A stretch of DNA of 64,000 nt from Clostridia bacterium (GTDB taxonomy: Bacteria; Bacillota; TC1; UBA5767). The stretch is from assembly GCA_016887505.1 (NCBI GenBank), contig CP069393.1, positions 1,846,001-1,910,000 on the forward strand, given 5' to 3'. The position numbers were made by a program, and so were the translations under genes. Below the pieces are notes generated by a model. The model saw nothing but the letters and a program-made list of their open reading frames with translations. It was not told the origin of the DNA and did no database searches. Below are positions 56,439 to 64,000 of this stretch, piece after piece (within the stretch, counting starts at the first letter, position 1; each line of letters starts with the position of its first letter).

Positions 56439-57308
56439 ATGGAAGAGCAATGGATTGCTAGTGAAACACTAGACGCTTTGCTAACAGAAATCGCGGATGG
56501 CAAAAAAACTATGGTAGCGGGTGGTACCGATTTGCTAATCCAAATGCGTGAGATGGATGAGGATGATAAACCGACAGAATTTGCCGACTTGTCTAAGGTC
56601 GGAAGTCTTCGGCACATTGAAATAGAAGAAGATACTCTGGTACTAGGGGCTACGGTGACATACTCGGACCTAATGAAGAGTGAGCTTGTAAAAGAAGCTC
56701 TGCCAATGTTGGCTCAAGCAGCGAGTCAGGTAGGTTCGCCGCAAATACGAAACCGAGGAACCATTGGGGGTTCGTTGGCCAATGCTAGTCCAGCTGCAGA
56801 CCTAGCTCCGATTTGGGTATTATTGGATGCCGAGGTGGTTTTAAAGCGTTTGGGACAAAAAAGAGTTCTACTCGTACGAGAGTTTTTGACAGGAAATAAG
56901 ACTACAGTCCTAGAAGAAGGCGAGTTGATTTGTAAAATTCGTTGTCCAATTAAGAAGGAATGTATCTCGCACTTCATAAAAGTGGGCCGGAGAAATGCGG
57001 CTGCTATTGCTAGATTGAACGGAGCGGCACTGTTATGCATGGAAGAAAAAAAGATAGCAGAGATTAAACTGGTTATTGGAGCGGCTACGCCGACACCACT
57101 AGACCTAAGTGACACTTGCGAAGTATTAAAAAATGACGGAAGTGTGGAAAATATAAATAAAATTGCACAGGAAACCCTTAAAAGAGTGGAGACCATATCT
57201 GGCAGGAGAGCGTCAGCAACTTGGAAGTTTCCTGCTATAGAGAACCTTACGCGTCGTCTACTTATTGAAGTGTTAAATAAAGGGGGTTGGGACATTGAAA
57301 CAGATTAA
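56439..57308 (+). CDS. Xanthine dehydrogenase-type FAD-binding subunit
   Basis: FAD-binding medium subunit, 289 residues. Motifs: MVAGGTDLLIQMREM, LVLGATVTYSDLM, GSPQIRNRGTIGGSLANASPAADLAP (FAD-binding loop) and the CO-dehydrogenase flavoprotein C-terminal domain (KVGRRNAAAIARLNGA). Two bases after the large subunit. GGAGGGAGGAATAATC precedes its ATG. Confidence 0.93.
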   Translation: MEEQWIASETLDALLTEIADGKKTMVAGGTDLLIQMREMDEDDKPTEFADLSKVGSLRHIEIEEDTLVLGATVTYSDLMKSELVKEALPMLAQAASQVGSPQIRNRGTIGGSLANASPAADLAPIWVLLDAEVVLKRLGQKRVLLVREFLTGNKTTVLEEGELICKIRCPIKKECISHFIKVGRRNAAAIARLNGAALLCMEEKKIAEIKLVIGAATPTPLDLSDTCEVLKNDGSVENINKIAQETLKRVETISGRRASATWKFPAIENLTRRLLIEVLNKGGWDIETD

Positions 57309-57759
57309 TCTCCACTTTTGGTTAAATGAAGAACAACAGAACATTAGGGTACCCATAACAGCTACATTGCTGGATGTTTTAAGGGAATACCTTGGCATGA
57401 CTGGTACCAAGAGGGGTTGCGAAGTAGGCGAATGTGGTGCCTGTACAGTCATTCTGAATGGCCATGCAGTCAATTCCTGCACGGTACTCGCAATACAGGC
57501 CCAGGGGCAGAAAGTGGAAACGGTTGAAGGCCTTGCGAAAGATGGCGAATTATCTAGTTTGCAACAATCTTTTGTGGAGGAACATGCTGTTCAGTGCGGC
57601 TTCTGTACACCTGGAATGCTGATGAGTTCGAAGGCGTTGTTGCAGGAAAATAAGAATCCAAGCGAAGAAGAAATACGACAGGCGATCTCGGGTAATCTTT
57701 GCCGCTGTACAGGTTATATGCCGATAATTAAGGCCATAAAAAAAGAATCAGAACGATAA
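57295..57759 (+). CDS. Xanthine dehydrogenase-type [2Fe-2S] subunit
   Basis: Iron-sulfur small subunit with two clusters, 154 residues. The plant-type cluster ligands are CEVGECGACTV and a later Cys; the second cluster is CGFCTPGMLM and CRCTG. The start codon is TTG at 57295, after AAAGGGGGTT; it overlaps the FAD gene by 14 bases. Confidence 0.93.
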   Translation: MKQINLHFWLNEEQQNIRVPITATLLDVLREYLGMTGTKRGCEVGECGACTVILNGHAVNSCTVLAIQAQGQKVETVEGLAKDGELSSLQQSFVEEHAVQCGFCTPGMLMSSKALLQENKNPSEEEIRQAISGNLCRCTGYMPIIKAIKKESER

Positions 57760-57763
57760 AGAT

Positions 57764-57797
57764 ACCGGCTGCCCTTTGTGAGGGTGGCCGGTTTTTA
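57764..57797 (+). terminator. Intrinsic terminator after the xdh operon
   Basis: ACCGGC pairs with GCCGGT, enclosing GCCCT/AGGGT, followed by TTTTT. Confidence 0.9.
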
Positions 57798-57885
57798 TAT
57801 ATAAGCATTCCAAAAAAAGGATCCGGAAAATCTTCTTAAGACAGCGCTTATTCTTTCCGTATAATAGCTTTCAGTATGAGAATAT

Positions 57886-57913
57886 TTGACATTCAAAGCA
57901 ATTTTGGTAAAAT
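57886..57913 (+). promoter_or_regulatory. Promoter of the biotin/acc/fab operon
   Basis: TTGACA, 16 bases, TAAAAT with an extended TGG, 21 bases before the birA GTG. No biotin-repressor or FapR-type inverted repeat is evident near it. Confidence 0.8.
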
Positions 57914-57934
57914 CGTAATGATAGGAGTGAGAGC

Positions 57935-58561
57935 GTGGAGAAAATTGTTTTGGAAACGGTTGATTCCACCAATGCTGCATGCAGAAGAGGAATCAAAAAC
58001 GGCAACAGCCGAGAACATTTGATTATTAGTGAGAGACAGACAGCAGGAAGAGGGACTAAAAACCATCATTGGGATTCTGAAAAAGGGGGCTTGTATTGCA
58101 CCTGGTATATGGGCTTGTCGAAAGATTTGACCCAAGACATCTGGGTTAGTGTTTTCGCCGCCTTGGGCATACAGGATTATTTTTCATCCCTTGGCATACA
58201 GACAAATCTCAAATGGCCCAATGACATCTTACTTCAAGGAAGAAAGGTAGGTGGACTGCTGGCGGAACGATTTGTAGAAAACGGTGAAGACCACCTGATG
58301 CTTGGGATGGGTATTAATTTTTTACAAGCAAAAGAAACGTTTGCCAAAAAAGATTACCTTGCGACTTCCGTTTTAGAAGCTACCGGGATGAGGTTAGAGC
58401 CTTTGATGCAAGTGGAACCACTCCTCGCTTGTATCAAGAAAAGAAGAATGCAAGGTGTCGAAGATCGTTTTGCCCTGATGATTTCCTTTTTGGGGCAAGT
58501 AACCATCGGAAAGGAGAAAGCAGAAAAACATGTAAGGAGGATGTATGAGACAACTGAATAA
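57935..58561 (+). CDS. birA: Biotin-protein ligase, monofunctional (BirA without DNA-binding domain)
   Basis: Attaches biotin to the carrier AccB, encoded 550 bases downstream. It has 208 residues. The conserved biotinyl-AMP motif is ERQTAGRGTKNHHWDSEKGGL, with LKWPNDILLQGRKVGGLLAE and GMGINF. There is no N-terminal helix-turn-helix, so it cannot repress. The C-terminal SH3-like domain seems shortened. The start is GTG after AGGAGTGAGAGC. It overlaps bioY by 17 bases. Confidence 0.93.
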   Translation: MEKIVLETVDSTNAACRRGIKNGNSREHLIISERQTAGRGTKNHHWDSEKGGLYCTWYMGLSKDLTQDIWVSVFAALGIQDYFSSLGIQTNLKWPNDILLQGRKVGGLLAERFVENGEDHLMLGMGINFLQAKETFAKKDYLATSVLEATGMRLEPLMQVEPLLACIKKRRMQGVEDRFALMISFLGQVTIGKEKAEKHVRRMYETTE

Positions 58562-59087
58562 ACTTACGCGTTCGTCTATTGTCATTGCTTTGATGGCTGT
58601 CAGTGCGCACCTTAAGATTCCCATAGGAACGATCCCGATGACGCTGCAAACGACAGTATGCATTGTGGGTGCTCTACTCTTAGGAGCCAAATGGGGTGGG
58701 CTAGCAATGCTGGCTTATATGGTACTAGGGTTGATTGGGCTCCCAGTATTTTCGACAGGAGGTGGACTAGGTTATGTAGTTTCTCCAAACTTTGGCTATA
58801 TTATTGGCTTTGTATTTGCGGCAATGGCTATAGGCAAGATGGGCGAACAAATTATTTCGATGAAACGTGGTTTCTTGATTGTTGTGATGGCTTTATTCAT
58901 TATTTATTTATTTGGTGTTACCTATTTATTTTTTGTTATTCGTTTTATTCAAGAATCACCCATCGATATTTACCAAGCGCTTAGTTTGGGCGCTATTCCC
59001 TTTGTCGCAAAAGACTTTGTAACCGGCATGCTTGGCGTTTTGCTTTATTTGAAATTAAAACGTACCAATGCCTTGCTCGGAGAATGA
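58545..59087 (+). CDS. bioY: BioY biotin transporter (ECF S component)
   Basis: Membrane protein for biotin uptake, 180 residues with about six hydrophobic segments. Typical motifs: IPIGTIPMTLQTTVCIVGALLLGAKWG, MVLGLIGLPVFSTGGGLGYV and SPNFGYIIGFVFAA. AAGGAGGATGT precedes the ATG. Its position between birA and accB couples biotin import, attachment and use. Confidence 0.94.
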   Translation: MRQLNKLTRSSIVIALMAVSAHLKIPIGTIPMTLQTTVCIVGALLLGAKWGGLAMLAYMVLGLIGLPVFSTGGGLGYVVSPNFGYIIGFVFAAMAIGKMGEQIISMKRGFLIVVMALFIIYLFGVTYLFFVIRFIQESPIDIYQALSLGAIPFVAKDFVTGMLGVLLYLKLKRTNALLGE

Positions 59088-59108
59088 TTCATAAAGGAAA
59101 GGGATTAT

Positions 59109-59540
59109 ATGAATATTAAAGAAATTAAGCAGCTAATGGCTGCCTTGGAAGAAAGTACGATGGACCGTTTGGAGATTCAAGAAAATGACTTCAAACTAGT
59201 TCTTAGCAAAAATCAAGCGGTGGCCTATAGTAAGCCACCGACCGTTTTAGAAACACCAATCCAAAAAATTGTTCCTGCCGAAGAAGAGGATTCAAATCTC
59301 GTGTATGTGACCTCTCCAATAGTAGGAACCTATTATGCTGCGCCTGCACCTGGGGAACCTGATTTTGTTCAAGTAGGGGACCATGTGAAGGCCGGAGAGG
59401 TGGTCTGTATTATTGAAGCGATGAAACTGATGAATGAAATCAAGGCGGAGATGGATGGTGTCGTAAAGGCCATCTTGGTAGAAAACGAAGATGGAATTGA
59501 ACATGGCCAGAAAATTATAGCCATAGATCCAAGGTCCTAA
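59109..59540 (+). CDS. accB: Acetyl-CoA carboxylase biotin carboxyl carrier protein
   Basis: Carries biotin on Lys106 in the EAMKLMNE motif; a flexible linker (about 35-65) joins an N-terminal helix to the biotinyl domain (about 65-143). It has 143 residues, normal. AAAGGGATT region precedes it; two bases before accC. Confidence 0.95.
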   Translation: MNIKEIKQLMAALEESTMDRLEIQENDFKLVLSKNQAVAYSKPPTVLETPIQKIVPAEEEDSNLVYVTSPIVGTYYAAPAPGEPDFVQVGDHVKAGEVVCIIEAMKLMNEIKAEMDGVVKAILVENEDGIEHGQKIIAIDPRS

Positions 59541-59542
59541 CC

Positions 59543-60886
59543 ATGTTTAATAAAATATTAGTAGCAAATCGTGGAGAAATTGCAGTCCGGATCATTCGTT
59601 GCTGTCGAGAACTGGGTATCAAGACGGTAGCTGTTTATGCAGAAGAAGATCGTGAAGCATTACACACCCAACTTGCAGATGAAGTTGTTTGCGTCGGTAA
59701 GGGTGATGTACGTAACAGTTATTTGAATATTCCGAATATTATTAGTGCAGCACGAATAACTGGTGCTGAAGCGGTGCATCCAGGATATGGATTTTTATCA
59801 GAAAATGCCAGTTTTGCCAAAACGCTTGAAGATTGCGGTATTGTATTCATTGGACCCAAGGCGGATATCATTGATCGAATGGGAGATAAATCCAATGCGA
59901 GACAAGCCATGATGCAAGCAAATGTGCCAGTGGTGCCAGGAAGCAAAGAAGAGATTGAAACCTTTGAAGAAGGTATTGAGATTGCAAGGGAGATTGGATT
60001 TCCTGTGCTGATAAAGGCTTCAAGTGGTGGCGGCGGTCGTGGTATGCGTATTGCCAACACCAAAGAAGAATTCAAGGATGCCTATCATGCTGCTAAGAGT
60101 GAAGCGGAAATAGCCTTCGGCAATGGCGGGGTATACGTTGAAAAATTCATCACCAACCCTAGGCATATCGAGGTGCAGATTTTAGCAGATGCCTATGGAA
60201 ATGTTATCCATTTAGGAGAACGAGACTGCTCCTTGCAACGCAGAAATCAAAAGGTGCTGGAAGAAGCGCCGGCCGCTTGTTTAAGTGATGAGCAACGAAG
60301 CGCTCTCCATGAGGTTAGCGTCAAGGCTGCTGCCTCGGTCCGATACCAAAGTGCTGGTACATTAGAGTTTATTTTCGACGGTGAAAACTTTTATTTCATC
60401 GAAATGAATACTCGCGTTCAGGTGGAGCACCCTGTCTCCGAAATAGTTTCTTCAATAGATATTATTGCTTGGCAGATTCGTATTGCTGCAGGAGAGAGAC
60501 TCAGTGTAAAGCAAGAGGATATTTGTATTAGGGGTCATGCGATTGAGTGCCGTATCAATGCTGAAAATCCCAAACTGAATTTCATGCCTTCACCAGGAAC
60601 CATAGATACATTACATCTCCCGGGTGGGTATGGTGTGCGCATAGATGGGGCAATTTACCAAGGAGTCGTAATACCTTCTAGATTTGATTCATTGCTAGCA
60701 AAAGTGATTGTACACGGAAAAGACCGCCAGGAAGCAATCAAGCGTATGCAACGGGCTTTGGCAGAGTTCATCGTAGAAGGAGTCGACACCAACATCGAAT
60801 TCCAATTGAAGTTGGTGACCAATCCAGACTTTATCAAGAATAACATCCATACGGGATGGATTGGGGAACAGAATTGGAGTGAATAA
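59543..60886 (+). CDS. accC: Acetyl-CoA carboxylase biotin carboxylase
   Basis: ATP-dependent carboxylation of the biotin carrier. It has 447 residues. ATP-grasp motif ASSGGGGRGMRIA, QRRNQKVLEEAPA, MNTRVQVEHPVSE (catalytic Glu/Arg) and RGHAIECRINAENP. N-terminus FNKILVANRGEIAVRIIR. Two bases after accB; two bases before accD. Confidence 0.97.
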   Translation: MFNKILVANRGEIAVRIIRCCRELGIKTVAVYAEEDREALHTQLADEVVCVGKGDVRNSYLNIPNIISAARITGAEAVHPGYGFLSENASFAKTLEDCGIVFIGPKADIIDRMGDKSNARQAMMQANVPVVPGSKEEIETFEEGIEIAREIGFPVLIKASSGGGGRGMRIANTKEEFKDAYHAAKSEAEIAFGNGGVYVEKFITNPRHIEVQILADAYGNVIHLGERDCSLQRRNQKVLEEAPAACLSDEQRSALHEVSVKAAASVRYQSAGTLEFIFDGENFYFIEMNTRVQVEHPVSEIVSSIDIIAWQIRIAAGERLSVKQEDICIRGHAIECRINAENPKLNFMPSPGTIDTLHLPGGYGVRIDGAIYQGVVIPSRFDSLLAKVIVHGKDRQEAIKRMQRALAEFIVEGVDTNIEFQLKLVTNPDFIKNNIHTGWIGEQNWSE

Positions 60887-60888
60887 AT

Positions 60889-61764
60889 ATGTTAAGAAAG
60901 AGTTTTCAAAAACAATACTTTTTAGTAGATGGAAACAAGGTACAGCCTAAGCAGAAAAAGATGGAAGAAATTCCAGATTGTTGTATAAAATGTACGGGTT
61001 GTGGAGAAATTTTTCTCGAAGAAGAAATTAAGAAGAATTTGATGGTATGCAAAAAATGCAACACACATATGCCTATCGCTAGTGACCAGAGATTGGAGAA
61101 TCTGTTTGATGATGGCCAATATCAAGAGATGTTTGCAGATATCAGGACTAAAAATCCACTCGATTTTCCAGAATATGAAGAGAAGATTGCTGCCTACCAG
61201 GATAAAAGCGGATTAAGGGAGGCCGTCATCATTGCAAAAGGGAAAATGGATGGTTTTCAGACCGTGCTTGGGGTAATGGACAGTCGTTTTATGATGGGTT
61301 CTATGGGCAGTGTGGTAGGAGAAAAAATTACTCGGGCTGCAGAACTAGCTCTATCTGAAAGGCTGCCACTAATTTTGTTTACAGCATCTGGAGGCGCTAG
61401 GATGCAAGAAGGCATCATATCCCTAATGCAGATGGCAAAGACTAGTGCTGCCTTGGGGAGACTTGAGACAGAGAAGATCCCATTTTTCGTAGTTTTGACA
61501 CATCCCACTACGGGTGGAGTGACAGCAAGCTTTGCTATGTTGGGAGATGTTATACTTGCGGAACCGAATGCCTTAATCGGCTTTGCCGGGCCTAGGGTCA
61601 TCGAGCAGACCATCAAGCAAAAGCTCCCAGAAGGTTTTCAGTCAGCTGAGTTTCAGCTGGAAAAGGGCTTTGTAGATGCTATTGTCAATCGGAGTGATAT
61701 GAAAAAAACGCTGGGAACTCTCCTGCGCATGCATGGAGGTGAAGCGAATGAGCACATTGGATAA
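60889..61764 (+). CDS. accD: Acetyl-CoA carboxylase carboxyltransferase subunit beta
   Basis: Zn-finger carboxyltransferase half, 291 residues. The zinc site is C35-x2-C38 and C54-x2-C57 ([15 protein letters not shown]). Core motifs: [46 protein letters not shown] and [11 protein letters not shown]. It overlaps accA by 17 bases. Confidence 0.96.
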   Translation: MLRKSFQKQYFLVDGNKVQPKQKKMEEIPDCCIKCTGCGEIFLEEEIKKNLMVCKKCNTHMPIASDQRLENLFDDGQYQEMFADIRTKNPLDFPEYEEKIAAYQDKSGLREAVIIAKGKMDGFQTVLGVMDSRFMMGSMGSVVGEKITRAAELALSERLPLILFTASGGARMQEGIISLMQMAKTSAALGRLETEKIPFFVVLTHPTTGGVTASFAMLGDVILAEPNALIGFAGPRVIEQTIKQKLPEGFQSAEFQLEKGFVDAIVNRSDMKKTLGTLLRMHGGEANEHIG

Positions 61765-62719
61765 GGAAAAGAATATTGAAGAACTGGAAAAGAAAATTGC
61801 TTCTTTGGCCTTATTTTCGAAGGAACAAGGACTCGACCTTAGTCGTGAAGTGTTACGGCTCCGGAAAAAATTAGCAGCCCTGAGAGTTCAAAACTTCAAA
61901 TCCCTGGAAGCATGGGATAGGGTAACGCTAGCTAGACTTAGAGGAAGACCGACGACATTAGAATACATTGAATATATTTTTGACGATTTCATTGAACTGC
62001 ACGGAGACCGTGCTTTTGGGGATGATTCTTCTATCGTAGGCGGCATTGCTTTTTTAGAAGGCAGGGCCGTTACCGTTATTGGACAGCAAAAGGGCAGGGA
62101 TACCCAAGAAAGCATTGCTAGAAACTTTGGTATGACTTTACCGGAAGGATATAGGAAGGCCCTTCGACTTATGAAGCAGGCAGAGAAATTTAATCGTCCG
62201 GTGATTTTATTTGTAGATACGCCAGGAGCCTTTTGCGGATTGGGTGCGGAAGAACGAGGACAGGGTGAGGCGATTGCTAGAAACCTTATGGAGATGAGCC
62301 GTCTAAGAATACCCATAATAAGTACGGTGATCGGCGAAGGTGGAAGTGGTGGTGCGCTGGGACTGGCTGTGGCAGACCAAGTGTTTATGCTGGAAAATGC
62401 CATATATTCCATCCTGTCCCCAGAGGGATTTGCGAGCATTCTATGGAAGGATGCAGGATTAGCAAGAAAAGCTGCCCAAGTGATGAAAATTACAGCAGAG
62501 GATTTATTGGAATTGGGAATCATCGATGGAATCATCGAAGAACCCCTGGGCGGTGCGCAGAAGGATAAAAAAATGGTGTTTGAAAAGGTAGAAAAGCAGA
62601 TTAAAGAAACTCTGACACAATTGGATAAGCTAGATAAAAATGAGCTAATAGAGGGCAGGTATCAACGCTTCCGGGTATTTGGAAGCTTCCAAGAGGATAT
62701 ACAAAATGAAGAATGCTAG
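61748..62719 (+). CDS. accA: Acetyl-CoA carboxylase carboxyltransferase subunit alpha
   Basis: Partner of AccD, 323 residues. The N-terminal coiled-coil is [16 protein letters not shown]; core motifs are [79 protein letters not shown] and [15 protein letters not shown]. The start at 61748 follows GGAGGTGAAGCGA; it overlaps accD's end and fabH's start. Confidence 0.96.
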   Translation: MSTLDKEKNIEELEKKIASLALFSKEQGLDLSREVLRLRKKLAALRVQNFKSLEAWDRVTLARLRGRPTTLEYIEYIFDDFIELHGDRAFGDDSSIVGGIAFLEGRAVTVIGQQKGRDTQESIARNFGMTLPEGYRKALRLMKQAEKFNRPVILFVDTPGAFCGLGAEERGQGEAIARNLMEMSRLRIPIISTVIGEGGSGGALGLAVADQVFMLENAIYSILSPEGFASILWKDAGLARKAAQVMKITAEDLLELGIIDGIIEEPLGGAQKDKKMVFEKVEKQIKETLTQLDKLDKNELIEGRYQRFRVFGSFQEDIQNEEC

Positions 62720-63674
62720 AATAGTAGGTATCGCAAAAGCACTGCCGGAAATGGTGGTATCCAACAAGATGCTAGAAGAAATTGTAGATACTAGTGACCA
62801 GTGGATTCGTGAAATGACCGGTATCGAAAACCGACATATTGCAACCAAAGAAACGACGACTTCTTTAGCCATTGAGGCGGGAAGAAAGGCCTTGGATGAT
62901 GCTGGCATGGGGCCAGAAGAGGTGGATATGATCCTTGTTGCCACCATGACGCCAGACGATTTCATGCCTAGTACAGCTTGTAAGGTACAGCACGCACTAG
63001 GAGCAGTCAATGCGGCTGCGTTAGATGTATCGGCTGCTTGTAGTGGATTCATCTATGCTATAACTGTCGCTGACCAGTTTATTAAGACGGAACAGATGAA
63101 AACCATCTTGGTAGTGGGAGCGGAGGTATTGACAAAGACCGTGGATTGGGAAGACCGTTCTACCTGTGTCATTTTTGCAGATGGAGCAGGTGCAGTAGTT
63201 CTAACTGCTTCGGAAAAAGAAGGTATAGTAGCCACTGAATTGGGGGCCAAAGGTGAGACCGGAGAGATACTGAGAACACCAGCACTCGAAAATAAAAATT
63301 ATTTTATCCAAGGTGAAGAAAAAGAAAGTATTATGACAATGGATGGGCAGACGGTATTTCGTTTTTCCACTAAAATTTTTGGGAAAAGTGTCAAAAAGGT
63401 GTTGGAAGGAAGCGGGTATAGTTTAGAGGATATAGATGTTTTCGTTCCCCATCAAGCGAACATTCGCATTATTGATTATGCGGCCTCTCGTTTTAAAGTG
63501 GATGTAGACCGTTTTTATGTTAATCTGAACAAAAGAGGCAACACTTCTGCTGCGAGTATTCCGATAGCCCTAGCAGATATGAAGCAAGAAGGATTACTAA
63601 AAAAAGGCATGTTAATCTGTTGTACAGGTTTCGGTGGTGGATTAACCTGGGGCAGTGCCTTAATCCGTATTTAA
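62706..63674 (+). CDS. fabH: Beta-ketoacyl-ACP synthase III
   Basis: Starts fatty-acid chains by condensing acetyl-CoA with malonyl-ACP. It has 322 residues. Catalytic Cys112 is in [12 protein letters not shown]; the His is in [12 protein letters not shown] and the Asn in [12 protein letters not shown]. The start at 62706 follows AGAGGATATACAA. It overlaps accA by 14 bases. Confidence 0.96.
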   Translation: MKNARIVGIAKALPEMVVSNKMLEEIVDTSDQWIREMTGIENRHIATKETTTSLAIEAGRKALDDAGMGPEEVDMILVATMTPDDFMPSTACKVQHALGAVNAAALDVSAACSGFIYAITVADQFIKTEQMKTILVVGAEVLTKTVDWEDRSTCVIFADGAGAVVLTASEKEGIVATELGAKGETGEILRTPALENKNYFIQGEEKESIMTMDGQTVFRFSTKIFGKSVKKVLEGSGYSLEDIDVFVPHQANIRIIDYAASRFKVDVDRFYVNLNKRGNTSAASIPIALADMKQEGLLKKGMLICCTGFGGGLTWGSALIRI

Positions 63675-63718
63675 GTGATTTATCCCTACGGGGCAATACA
63701 ATAAACTAAAAAGAAAGG

Positions 63719-63734
63719 CCTAAGTGCGCTTAGG
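63719..63734 (+). promoter_or_regulatory. Hairpin covering part of the acpP ribosome binding site
   Basis: CCTAAG-TGCG-CTTAGG: the 3' arm includes the AGG of AGGAG (63732-63736). Confidence 0.5.
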
Positions 63735-63746
63735 AGAGTGAGAATC

Positions 63747-63974
63747 ATGATTGAAAGAGTTAAAGAAATATTGGCAGAAGAACTGAGTTTGGAATTGGAT
63801 GAGATCAAAGATGATAGCGATATCCGTGAAGATTTGGGTGCTGATTCTTTGGATATGGTTCAGTTGGTAATGAGCCTAGAAGATGAATTTGATTTAGAGA
63901 TAGAAAACGATGAGATTCAGAGTGTTACTACCGTAGAAGGTATTGTGGAATTCATCAAAAAGAAAAGAGGATAG
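63747..63974 (+). CDS. acpP: Acyl carrier protein
   Basis: Carries growing fatty-acid chains on a phosphopantetheine at Ser34 (GADSLDMVQL). It has 75 acidic residues. The ATG at 63747 is preferred over the GTG at 63738 because AGGAGAG lies eight bases before it. Confidence 0.96.
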   Translation: MIERVKEILAEELSLELDEIKDDSDIREDLGADSLDMVQLVMSLEDEFDLEIENDEIQSVTTVEGIVEFIKKKRG

Positions 63975-63975
63975 C

Positions 63976-64000
63976 ATGATTTTTCAGCGTGGAAAAGAAG
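63976..64000 (+). CDS. Start of next operon gene, cut by window edge
   Basis: ATG at 63976 after AGAGGATAGC, one base after the acpP stop. Only MIFQRGKE is visible. A FabK-type enoyl-ACP reductase would fit the operon, but eight residues do not prove it. Confidence 0.4.

Noticed and set aside
61888-62535. Long 215-codon minus-strand frame across accA
   Set aside because: Antisense to accA, which has full family motifs; composition is a mirror of the real frame.

Overview
The window is a piece of low-GC Bacillota (Firmicutes), most likely class Clostridia, chromosome centred on the replication origin. The evidence is the canonical block rpmH-rnpA-yidD-yidC-jag-mnmE-mnmG-rsmG-parA-parB on the minus strand, facing dnaA-dnaN-yaaA-recF-gyrB on the plus strand, with clusters of DnaA boxes on both sides of dnaA (33.5-33.9 kb and 35.26-35.31 kb) and an exact 16-bp parS site next to parB. 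To the right of the origin every recognised gene is on the plus strand. To the left most are on the minus strand, so transcription mostly follows replication. The plus-strand exceptions on the left are 10360-13133, 17481-20133 and 24068-25087. Shine-Dalgarno sequences are strong (AAAGGAGG type). The short YidC, the xanthine dehydrogenase-type genes and 2,3-diaminopropionate ammonia-lyase fit an anaerobic, amino-acid and purine-using clostridium, but this is inference. I see no insertion sequences, prophage or CRISPR.

Layout. 1-5.6 kb: purA (cut by the window edge), queT, dnaB, rplI, a DUF2232 membrane protein, rpsR-ssb-rpsF and a DUF951 gene. 5.7-11.4 kb: a Tad/Flp pilus locus (TadE-like protein with a C-terminal metal-binding-like tail, Flp pilin, TadC, TadB, TadA/CpaF, CpaE-like) with a second, divergent CpaE-like gene. 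11.5-17.4 kb: a Na/Pi symporter, a three-gene HAD / phosphoglycerate-mutase-like / Nudix operon in which the mutase has lost its catalytic residues, class II aldolase and an MFS transporter. 17.5-25.7 kb: a large orphan transglutaminase-like protein, a glucosaminidase, a 2-hydroxyacid dehydrogenase with diaminopropionate ammonia-lyase, tadA, tRNA-Arg, a Cys-rich protein and an orphan BMP-type lipoprotein. 25.7-33.4 kb: the origin-left block. 33.4-45.3 kb: oriC and the dnaA-to-gyrA block, with an ABC-F protein and a PurM-like protein between gyrB and gyrA. 45.3-50.1 kb: an amidohydrolase, serS with two tRNA-Ser genes and a tRNA-Arg, an RNA methyltransferase-like protein and a hotdog thioesterase. 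50.2-52.6 kb: a four-domain persulfide-handling fusion (CoA-disulfide reductase, rhodanese, TusA, DsrE-like) whose promoter carries a CsoR/CstR-like operator. 52.8-57.8 kb: an SsnA-like amidohydrolase with the three xanthine dehydrogenase-type subunits. 57.9-64 kb: biotin ligase, BioY, accBCDA, fabH and acpP, the start of a fatty-acid synthesis operon that runs off the window.

The most unusual items are the pseudoenzyme-like mutase with its Nudix and HAD partners, the predicted persulfide-responsive operator before the sulfur-transfer fusion, the hairpin lying between the ribosome binding site and the AUG of yidC, and intrinsic terminators placed directly before the ribosome binding sites of mnmE and parA. 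All calls come from reading the sequence and from family knowledge; no search was run.
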